Shown piece after piece: positions 1 through 5,122 of a stretch of DNA of 13,107 nt; positions within the stretch are counted from its first letter, which is position 1; each line of letters opens with the position of its first letter. The position numbers were made by a program, and so were the translations under genes. Source of the stretch: an uncultured Clostridia bacterium. GTDB taxonomy: Bacteria; Bacillota; Clostridia; Christensenellales; UBA1242. The DNA lies in assembly GCA_947089305.1 (NCBI GenBank), contig CAMUJQ010000023.1:1-13107 (forward strand), in the 5' to 3' direction. The notes beneath the pieces were generated by a model, which was not told the origin of the DNA, ran no database searches, and saw only the letters and a list, made by a program, of their open reading frames with translations.

Positions 1-486
1 CATATCAACAATAACTTTTTTTAATTCGTTTAAATTTTTTTTGGATTTTGCACTAACTGGAACAATTTCAACATTTAAATTATTCAATTTAGCTAGTTTT
101 GGAAATATGTCTGTATAATTAACTAAATCCATTTTATTAACAACTACAACAACTTTATTTTTATTAGCATATTTTTCAATTTGAGAAATTTCAGAATCAA
201 AAGCTTTATCTGCCGCAACCACATACAAAACAACATCAACTCCAACAGTTGATGTTTTAACATCATTTTGCATAAACTCATCTAACTTTGTTTTAGGCTT
301 AAAAACACCTGGTGTATCAAAAAAAACAATTTGTAAGTCTTTTTCATTCAAAATACCTACTGTACGTTTTCTAGTGGTTTGAGGTTTAGGACTAACAATA
401 GCAACTTTTTCTCCAATTATTGAGTTTAATAAACTGCTTTTTCCAACATTTGCGCGCCCAACAAGAGCAACTATTCCCGATTTCAT
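1..486 (-). CDS. era: GTPase Era, N-terminal GTPase domain (partial, 3' end cut by window)
   Basis: Essential ribosome-associated GTPase that binds the 3' end of 16S rRNA and assists maturation of the small ribosomal subunit. The 162 visible residues show all five G motifs: G1 GRANVGKS at about residues 10-17, the Era-type switch PKPQTTRKRT (G2), DTPG (G3), NKMD (G4) and SAK (G5). G1 has Ala where most Era proteins have Pro, which should not matter. The C-terminal KH RNA-binding domain lies beyond base 1. The ATG at 486 is two bases after the stop of the preceding cytidine-deaminase-like gene, and its AGGGAAG ribosome binding site lies inside that gene, so the two are probably translationally coupled. 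The cdd-era order is the one seen in Bacillus. Family identification is secure; only the C-terminus is unseen. Confidence 0.96.
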   Translation of the reverse strand, partial: MKSGIVALVGRANVGKSSLLNSIIGEKVAIVSPKPQTTRKRTVGILNEKDLQIVFFDTPGVFKPKTKLDEFMQNDVKTSTVGVDVVLYVVAADKAFDSEISQIEKYANKNKVVVVVNKMDLVNYTDIFPKLAKLNNLNVEIVPVSAKSKKNLNELKKVIVDM

Positions 487-488
487 AT

Positions 489-878
489 CTATTCTTCCCT
501 TTTTGAAAATGGTAAAAGCTCATACATTTTATAAGTTTCATATCTATCATCACAAGCCAAAATAACTTCAGCATCAGGCCCAAATTGAAAAACAAAATCT
601 CTATCCATTCCAGAAAAAGTTGGTAAACTATTACCATCACTATAAATACATAAAACTTTTACTTCAATATAACCTTCACTTATAGCTTTAATCACAGCAA
701 CGCCAGCCGCACCCAAACTTGCAGATGGTGTAAAGGTTTCAACTGAACAACCTCCAAAAACCATATTGTCTTCTGTTAAAACACAAGATCCAACTGCAAT
801 ACCTGTATGGGGCACAAAACTATTAAGTGAATATTCTTTTGCTTTATCTATAAGCTTTAAAATTTCAACTTCGCGCAT
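489..878 (-). CDS. Cytidine deaminase-fold protein lacking all zinc ligands and the catalytic Glu (probable pseudoenzyme)
   Basis: 129 residues, the usual length of a small homotetrameric cytidine deaminase, and in the syntenic cdd position before era. The fold signature is recognisable: the N-terminal helix and VPHTGIAVGSCVLTEDNMVFGG strand region, an SVE remnant of the nucleoside-binding NxEN motif (Glu47 kept, both Asn lost), the helix VIKAISEG (62-69) and the C-terminal ELLP (120-123). The active site is gone. The CAE motif aligns with Gly56-Ala57-Ala58, replacing the first zinc Cys and the catalytic Glu. The PCxxC motif aligns with Pro86-Thr87-Phe88-Ser89-Gly90, replacing both remaining zinc Cys. 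The frame is intact with a good ribosome binding site (AAGGA, 6 nt spacing). I infer that it does not deaminate cytidine; a structural, nucleoside-sensing or Era-linked role is possible but unsupported. Homology is fairly sure, loss of activity very likely, the present role unknown. Confidence 0.85.
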   Translation of the reverse strand: MREVEILKLIDKAKEYSLNSFVPHTGIAVGSCVLTEDNMVFGGCSVETFTPSASLGAAGVAVIKAISEGYIEVKVLCIYSDGNSLPTFSGMDRDFVFQFGPDAEVILACDDRYETYKMYELLPFSKREE

Positions 879-891
879 AATAATCCTTTTT

Positions 892-903
892 ATATGTACA
901 TAT
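892..903. repeat. 12-bp perfect palindrome in the leader of the cdd-like gene
   Basis: ATATGTACATAT equals its own reverse complement. It lies between the candidate -10 box (905-910) and the ribosome binding site of the cytidine-deaminase-like gene, in the 44-base gap after ybeY. It could be an operator or a chance product of AT-rich sequence. Confidence 0.35.
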
Positions 904-904
904 G

Positions 905-933
905 TTTATATATAATAACCACTTATCTTTCAA
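905..933 (-). promoter_or_regulatory. Candidate sigma-A promoter for the cdd-like gene and era
   Basis: Reading the minus strand, TTGAAA (933-928), a 17-base spacer and TATAAA (910-905) match the housekeeping consensus at 5/6 and 5/6. The -35 lies inside the last codons of ybeY. It would give the cdd-era pair a promoter independent of the sporulation genes upstream, which fits the need for Era in vegetative growth. AT-rich DNA produces such matches by chance, hence moderate confidence. Confidence 0.45.
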
Positions 934-1420
934 GCTTACATTTTTTGAGCACTAATTCTTCTACTGCTCTCATCTGTCGCTTATCAACTTCTTCAATATG
1001 ATCAAATCCTAATAAATGCAAAAGACCATGAACGAATAAATAGCCAACTTCTCTTTCAACACCATGCCCAAATTCTTCCCCTTGAACAATAGCTTTTTCC
1101 AAGCTAATAAAAATGTCCCCTAAATTTATAACTTTTGCATCAATATCATAATCTCCTGCAAAAGTTTTCTTAGTAATTTTAGTTCCAGACTTTATATTTA
1201 AAAGTGGAAAACTTAAAACGTCAGTAGCCTCATCTACTCCTCTGCGTTCTTTGTTAATTAACTTAATTTCTTTATTCGTCACAAAAACAACAGTGAAATA
1301 AAGTAACTTATCTTTTTGACCTGTTGCTTTTGATACATGTTTTGAAATCATTTTAAAATCTTTTATTAAAGGTTCAATAGATTCAAAACTTAAACTATTA
1401 ACTAAACAATCAATTCTCAT
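923..1420 (-). CDS. ybeY: Endoribonuclease YbeY (rRNA maturation factor)
   Basis: Zinc-dependent single-strand endoribonuclease involved in 16S rRNA 3' maturation and 70S ribosome quality control. With the chosen start the protein is 165 residues, normal for the family. It shows NKERRGVDEATDVLSFP (residues 56-72), LGDIFIS (100-106) and the zinc signature HGLLHLLGFDH with His131, His135 and His141. I start at the ATG at 1420 because an AAAAGGA box (1428-1434) sits 7 bases upstream and the protein then begins MRIDCL, as expected for YbeY. A longer reading from a TTG at 1441 would overlap yqfD and place that box inside the gene. The ATG lies 13 bases past the yqfD stop. Its location before era fits a shared role of the two proteins at the 16S 3' end. 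Confidence 0.95.
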   Translation of the reverse strand: MRIDCLVNSLSFESIEPLIKDFKMISKHVSKATGQKDKLLYFTVVFVTNKEIKLINKERRGVDEATDVLSFPLLNIKSGTKITKKTFAGDYDIDAKVINLGDIFISLEKAIVQGEEFGHGVEREVGYLFVHGLLHLLGFDHIEEVDKRQMRAVEELVLKKCKLER

Positions 1421-1427
1421 AACTTTT

Positions 1428-1434
1428 TCCTTTT
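1428..1434 (-). promoter_or_regulatory. Ribosome binding site deciding the ybeY start
   Basis: AAAAGGA on the minus strand, 7 bases before the ATG at 1420. It overlaps the TAA stop of yqfD (1434-1436) and supports the ATG over the upstream in-frame TTG at 1441. Confidence 0.7.
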
Positions 1435-2486
1435 TATACAATTAAAATTGGATATTGCACAGTTGCTATAATTTGATAAATACCTTCGCCTAATTTTTTA
1501 TATTGAACATTTTCACTATATATTGCTTCTGATAAAGTTTCATTTTTTAAAGTTTCTAAAACCTTAGCCATCTCAATATCTTTAACTTCATCAAAATTTA
1601 CTTGAGTTTTAAAAGCTTTAGTTTCATAAAAATAAACGTAATTTAATTCAATAGGAATAAATCCAATTTTAGTTTTTTTAGTAGTAACTATTTTTTCATA
1701 TGTAGAATAATTTTCATTACACTTATTTATTTTAACAAAGTTATTAAAAATTGTAAAATATTTTTGCAATGAATATTCTCCAGTTTGCCTATATTCAATC
1801 TGATTTTCTAAAAATATATGTTTTTTTTGCTTATATGCAAGTAAATTGACCTCTCCAAGTGCACGAGTTGGAATTATTTTATCATCTACAACAATTTCAG
1901 GAGCTATTAGAATATCCCCCTTTTTAACAAAGTTTCCTTTTTCAACAAGCGCCGTACCCGATACTAAATTAACACTTTCAACAACTCCATCAACACTAGC
2001 TATTATTGGCTTAAATTCACTTTCAGGAATTGCCTCATTTTCCTTAATTGATACATACAAAACAAGTCCAACTATTTTTACATCACAAAGTGCTATGTCT
2101 TTATTCTCTAATAGTTTAGTTTTAATTGGAAGTAAATCTATATCCTTTTTATTACAAAGCGGTTTCACATATTCTTGAACAACGCTATAAACCTCTTTTT
2201 TTAGCGCTTCATTATCCACATCAATTTTTATTTTAACAATAAAGTTACTTATAAAAAATAAGCAACTACAAAATATTATTGAAAATATAGTTAACATAAT
2301 TGCAAAATAATTAATCTTAACTTTTTTTATATTAAAGCATTTTTTAAATATTTTAGAGTCACTTTTATTAATTGTTATTAAACACATGTTCGCTTCTAAT
2401 CGTTTTATATCAACTACTTTAATATTATTTTTAGCACATAGTTTTAAAACATTAGATGGCGAAAAATCAACTTTAAACTTTTCCAT
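1434..2486 (-). CDS. yqfD: Sporulation protein YqfD
   Basis: Membrane protein of the YqfD family, a mother-cell sporulation protein in Bacillus whose biochemical role is not settled. The 350 residues comprise an N-terminal cytoplasmic region (about 1-58), one strong transmembrane segment (about 60-84) and a long extracytoplasmic part. That part carries the characteristic stretch of VDGVVESVNLVSGTALVEKG followed by VKKGDILI, a biotinyl/lipoyl-like beta turn region. I prefer the ATG at 2486 over the GTG two codons earlier because the AGGTG box then stands at a usable distance. Either start overlaps the end of yqfC (14 bases from the ATG), which implies translational coupling. Immediately downstream is ybeY, whereas in Bacillus phoH and yqfF lie between them. 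Slightly shorter than the roughly 390-400 residues common in the family. Confidence 0.9.
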   Translation of the reverse strand: MEKFKVDFSPSNVLKLCAKNNIKVVDIKRLEANMCLITINKSDSKIFKKCFNIKKVKINYFAIMLTIFSIIFCSCLFFISNFIVKIKIDVDNEALKKEVYSVVQEYVKPLCNKKDIDLLPIKTKLLENKDIALCDVKIVGLVLYVSIKENEAIPESEFKPIIASVDGVVESVNLVSGTALVEKGNFVKKGDILIAPEIVVDDKIIPTRALGEVNLLAYKQKKHIFLENQIEYRQTGEYSLQKYFTIFNNFVKINKCNENYSTYEKIVTTKKTKIGFIPIELNYVYFYETKAFKTQVNFDEVKDIEMAKVLETLKNETLSEAIYSENVQYKKLGEGIYQIIATVQYPILIV

Positions 2487-2751
2487 TTTCACCTAACTCA
2501 ATATTTTTAATTTTTCCTTTTATTTCAGCGGCTTCCTTAGAAAAATTTCTAAGTTCTAATTTTTCTCCAATAATTTTTAATGTGCCATTTTTTACTTTAA
2601 AACTCATTTCAGTTGTAGAAAAAACAATAAGTCCTTTATGTCCTTCAATATAAACTGCATTAAAGCCAAGCATTGCAAGTTTATAATTTCCCTTTATTGT
2701 TGAAGCTTCAAGTCCTGCACTTTCGCAAATTTCATCAAAAAAATTTGTCAT
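2473..2751 (-). CDS. yqfC: Sporulation protein YqfC (YabP/YqfC family)
   Basis: Small YabP/YqfC-family protein of 92 residues, the family's usual size. Recognisable features are the central GFNAVYIEGHKGLIVFSTTE (29-48), the K-x-G-x-L-x-I-x-G turn (VKNGTLKIIGEKLEL) and the C-terminal AAEIKGKIKNIEL strand. These resemble the repeated beta strands of the family. YqfC-family proteins occur in endospore formers and are usually paired with YqfD, as here, where the two genes overlap. The ATG at 2751 follows an AGGAG box about 11 bases upstream. The gene is the first of its transcript: a terminator and a possible sigma-E-type promoter lie just upstream. Function within the spore is unknown; the assignment to the family is secure. 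Confidence 0.9.
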   Translation of the reverse strand: MTNFFDEICESAGLEASTIKGNYKLAMLGFNAVYIEGHKGLIVFSTTEMSFKVKNGTLKIIGEKLELRNFSKEAAEIKGKIKNIELGENGKV

Positions 2752-2772
2752 AAAATAGATTTCTCCTATTTA

Positions 2773-2801
2773 ATTTTATTTTTTTGTTTTTGCGAATATT
2801 C
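2773..2801 (-). promoter_or_regulatory. Candidate sigma-E-like promoter for yqfC-yqfD
   Basis: On the minus strand GAATATT (2801-2795), a 14-base spacer and AATAAAAT (2780-2773) resemble the sigma-E pattern (kmATATT, 13-15 bases, CATACAAT): the -35 matches fully and the -10 at 6 of 8. A lone TTGACA at 2816-2811 has no good -10 at 16-18 bases. In B. subtilis yqfC and yqfD belong to the sigma-E regulon, which makes the match more credible, but A-rich DNA limits confidence. Confidence 0.4.
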
Positions 2802-2862
2802 CTCTTTATTTGTCAAGTAACTTTTAGATAATTAACTCTTTTATAAATAAGTTAAAGCAAAC

Positions 2863-2895
2863 AAAAAAAGCCATTAATTATATTTGGCTTTTTTT
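2863..2895 (-). terminator. Intrinsic terminator after the nfeD-floA operon
   Basis: Ten-base-pair stem of seven A/T pairs plus GCC/GGC (arms 2863-2872 and 2886-2895) with a 13-base loop. On the minus strand the stem ends in a run of seven T. The upstream arm is part of the last codons of the 2874-3470 gene, and its stop codon lies in the loop. Confidence 0.75.
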
Positions 2896-3470
2896 AAGTT
2901 TTTATCAAAGATACTTGCTACCACAAGAGCCTTTTGAATTTTATTCATTTTTTTGAATTGTTTTCTTAATTTAGAAGTTCTTTTAGGTGGCTCATAGTTA
3001 ACATCATAATTATAATTGTAATCTATTGGTGCGGGTTCATACTCCCAAATTTTATTATAATCATATTCCTTAATTGCATAATCAAATTGGCTTTCAATAG
3101 GTTTACTAAATAAATCACCAGCTCCAACACCAAAAAAATCTTCAAGTAAACTATTATTGTTTGAATCATTTAAGAAATCAAAGGCTTGTTCCTCAAAAGA
3201 TTTAACTTCACTTTCAGTTGTAAATTTTTCTAGGCTTTCATCTTTAACAACGGGAATTTCCTCATCAGCCTGAGCAAATTCCTCATAAGTTTGAACTTTT
3301 TCTACTTCATCAGTTTTCGTTTGCGTTGCTTCGTCAGCTTTGGCTTTATTACTCTTAACTTTTTTCTTGGCTTTAAAATATTTAAGAATTCCAGTTGCAA
3401 TTACATATAAGAAAACTAATACACAAATTAGAACTATATAGAAAAATGGGGTTCCAATATAATCATTCAT
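2874..3470 (-). CDS. Unrecognised membrane-anchored acidic protein, third gene of the nfeD-floA operon
   Basis: 198 residues, no family recognised. Visible layout: a short N-terminus followed by one transmembrane helix (about 9-30, FFYIVLICVLVFLYVIATGIL); a basic patch (KYFKAKKKVKSNKAK) that should stay cytoplasmic; a long Glu/Asp-rich and probably disordered region (45-130); a Tyr/Asn-rich segment (YDYNKIWEYEPAPIDYNYNYDVNYE, described here by its aromatic pattern, about 137-162); and a basic C-terminal helix ending KKAKYN. It starts two bases after the floA stop and ends in the operon's terminator, so it is co-transcribed with nfeD and floA. Its place corresponds to yqfB of Bacillus, but I see no similarity that I can support. 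I infer a membrane-tethered partner or client of FloA microdomains. The ribosome binding site is weak (GGGTAA), suggesting coupling to floA translation. Confidence 0.8.
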   Translation of the reverse strand: MNDYIGTPFFYIVLICVLVFLYVIATGILKYFKAKKKVKSNKAKADEATQTKTDEVEKVQTYEEFAQADEEIPVVKDESLEKFTTESEVKSFEEQAFDFLNDSNNNSLLEDFFGVGAGDLFSKPIESQFDYAIKEYDYNKIWEYEPAPIDYNYNYDVNYEPPKRTSKLRKQFKKMNKIQKALVVASIFDKNLKKAKYN

Positions 3471-3472
3471 TA

Positions 3473-4501
3473 CTATTTACCCATAAACGATGGAAACCCA
3501 CCATCATCCCCTTCATCAGAATCTTCACTGCCAAGAGATTTTCTCATTTGGGTATCTGCTGCTACATTTTGTAAATTGTAATAATCTTCAACTGTAATCT
3601 TACCATTTCTAAATGCTTCTGCCATAGCTTTTGGAACTTCACTTTCAGCTAAAATCATTTGCGCTTTCATTTCTTGTGTTCTAGCACGCATTTCTTGTTC
3701 ATCTGCAATTGCCATAGCACGACGTTCTTCTGCTTTAGCTTGTCCAACTTTCTTTTTAGTTTCAGCATCAATAGTATCTAATTCTGCTTTTACATTTTTT
3801 CCAACATTAATGCTAGAAATTGAAATATCTAATACCTCTAACGCAGTTGCATGGCCCGGTTGAGTTGCCTTAACTTCACTTGATATATTTTCTGGAAATT
3901 TCATAACATCAGTATAACTTTGTGCCTTACCAACTGCAGCAACAACAGCCTCCCCAATTTTAGCTTCTAATGTATTGTCATCAGCTCCACCAATAAGACG
4001 AGAAATGTTAATTCTATAAGTAACACGCACTCTAATTAAAAGTTCAATTCCATCTCCAGCAACAGCAGAGATTTCAGGGATTTCTCTAACACGTGGTTTA
4101 ACACTATCTTTTACTGCCATATATACATCACGGCCTGCAAGGTCAATTGCTTTTGCAGTTGCCGGAGAAAGAGTGATATGTGCATTATAAGCCATAATTA
4201 AAGCATTTGTAACTTTAATTACATCTCCCCCCGCCATAAAGTGTGTTTCAAGTTCTTCTATCGTTAATCTAAGCCCAGCTTTTTTTGCATTAATGTAAGC
4301 TTCAACAATAATATCAGGACGAGTTTTTCTAAGTTGCATACCAATAAGTTTAAAAAAGCCAACATAAGCGCCTGAAATTAACGCCCTGAAATAAATTTTA
4401 AAAGGGAGTATAACAACAAGCACAGTTATTACAATAACAACTATAGAAACAGCAATAAGCCACCAAACATAAGGTTTAACTGCTAAAAGCATGTTTAGCA
4501 T
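3473..4501 (-). CDS. floA: Flotillin-like protein FloA (SPFH/Band 7 family)
   Basis: Bacterial flotillin that oligomerises at the membrane and organises functional membrane microdomains. The 342 residues match the B. subtilis FloA (YqfA) length of about 331. Order of parts: a hydrophobic membrane segment (about 12-33, WWLIAVSIVVIVITVLVVILP), a second weakly hydrophobic re-entrant stretch (39-54), the FloA-type SPFH region (PDIIVEAYINAKKAGL, LETHFMAGGDV, AYNAHITLSPATAKAIDLAGRDV), then the Ala/Glu/Lys-rich coiled coil (AETKKKVGQAKAEERRAMAIADEQEMRA) and a Gly/Asp-rich tail. The ATG at 4501 has a near-perfect AAAGGAGG box 7 bases upstream and overlaps the nfeD stop by 7 bases. The paired nfeD gene is the normal partner of floA. 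Identification is secure. Confidence 0.96.
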   Translation of the reverse strand: MLNMLLAVKPYVWWLIAVSIVVIVITVLVVILPFKIYFRALISGAYVGFFKLIGMQLRKTRPDIIVEAYINAKKAGLRLTIEELETHFMAGGDVIKVTNALIMAYNAHITLSPATAKAIDLAGRDVYMAVKDSVKPRVREIPEISAVAGDGIELLIRVRVTYRINISRLIGGADDNTLEAKIGEAVVAAVGKAQSYTDVMKFPENISSEVKATQPGHATALEVLDISISSINVGKNVKAELDTIDAETKKKVGQAKAEERRAMAIADEQEMRARTQEMKAQMILAESEVPKAMAEAFRNGKITVEDYYNLQNVAADTQMRKSLGSEDSDEGDDGGFPSFMGK

Positions 4502-5031
4502 TGTTTTTCCTCCTTTAGTTTTTTAACATATAATTTGTTGCCATCAACATTTGCTATAATTAATTTGCTATTTTTTGGAATAAACTCATTTTCAGCTGAA
4601 ATTGCCACATAATAATTTCCATCTAATTTAATTGTTCCTTCTGGAAAAAACTCTGTAACAGCTTCACACTTTCTATTTGTTAACATTGTCATATCAAATT
4701 TACTTCTGTTTGCCAAACTAGTTGCTAACATTTTTTCATCTTCTTCTTTCATTTTTACAAACCATCCAGAACGGTTTGTTGCAACGCTTACAATATAACT
4801 AATAAATAAAATAGTTATAACCATAAATGTAAGCCAAAATAAATGTGAACTACTGCCATCATTAATCATTCTAAAAACAACACCTAAAACAATAAATATC
4901 CCACCAAGATAACCAAAAGTGCGTTGCCCAGGTTGAAAAATTTTAACTATAATTAAAATTAATCCAACTATAAGCATGATGCCTGTGGCTGCTTTCATTC
5001 CTGTAAACAATGTAACAAAATCTTTAAACAT
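4495..5031 (-). CDS. NfeD family protein, short form without protease domain
   Basis: Membrane partner of flotillins. The 178 residues hold three predicted transmembrane segments (about 14-34, 38-55 and 64-83), a charged linker and a C-terminal soluble OB-fold-like domain (about 120-175). That domain includes CEAVTEFFPEGTIKLDGNYYVAISAE followed by IPKNSKLIIANVDGNKLYVKKL, the typical G-x-I/V ... L-x-V pattern of NfeD C-terminal domains. The ClpP-like serine protease domain present in long NfeD proteins such as Bacillus YqeZ is absent. The ATG at 5031 has AAAGGA 7 bases upstream and a strong promoter before it. It overlaps floA by 7 bases. I leave the gene symbol empty because short and long NfeD forms are named inconsistently. 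A role in anchoring or regulating FloA assemblies is inferred from the pairing. Confidence 0.88.
   Translation of the reverse strand: MFKDFVTLFTGMKAATGIMLIVGLILIIVKIFQPGQRTFGYLGGIFIVLGVVFRMINDGSSSHLFWLTFMVITILFISYIVSVATNRSGWFVKMKEEDEKMLATSLANRSKFDMTMLTNRKCEAVTEFFPEGTIKLDGNYYVAISAENEFIPKNSKLIIANVDGNKLYVKKLKEEKQC
4509..4516 (-). promoter_or_regulatory. Strong ribosome binding site of floA
   Basis: AAAGGAGG on the minus strand, 7 bases before the ATG at 4501 and inside the end of nfeD. It is the best Shine-Dalgarno match of the operon and argues for the first of two closely spaced ATGs (4501 rather than 4492). It also suggests that FloA is made in excess over NfeD. Confidence 0.75.
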
Positions 5032-5050
5032 AGTTTTCCTTTATGCTTAT

Positions 5051-5079
5051 ATATTAACATATTCCTTTAAACTTTTCAA
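5051..5079 (-). promoter_or_regulatory. Sigma-A promoter of the nfeD-floA operon (extended -10)
   Basis: Minus strand TTGAAA (5079-5074), exactly 17 bases, then TAATAT (5056-5051), preceded by a TGT extended -10 element. It lies between the leuS terminator and nfeD and predicts a leader of about 13 bases containing AAAGGA. Confidence 0.7.
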
Positions 5080-5090
5080 TAGTTTTAACA

Positions 5091-5122
5091 AAAAAAAAGA
5101 CTAACAATAATTGCTAGTCTTT
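5091..5122 (-). terminator. Intrinsic terminator of leuS
   Basis: Stem of eight base pairs (arms 5096-5103 AAAGACTA and 5115-5122 TAGTCTTT), one A/C mismatch and two further pairs, with a short AT loop. On the minus strand it is followed by about nine T (to 5090). The leading arm contains the last codons and the TAG stop of leuS (5114-5116), so the gene ends inside its own terminator. Confidence 0.88.

Noticed and set aside
489..878. Frameshifted cdd pseudogene explaining the lost active site
   Set aside because: One uninterrupted frame covers the whole fold including both the N-terminal strands and C-terminal ELLP; the replaced residues are flanked on both sides by aligned family sequence in the same frame.
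1421..1441. Upstream TTG start for ybeY (seven extra residues)
   Set aside because: The AAAAGGA ribosome binding site would fall inside the gene, while it is ideally spaced for the ATG at 1420 and the family N-terminus fits that start.
1846..2178. Plus-strand open frame opposite yqfD
   Set aside because: It is Ser/Thr/Ile-rich without a recognisable domain and is fully antisense to yqfD, which has clear family features.
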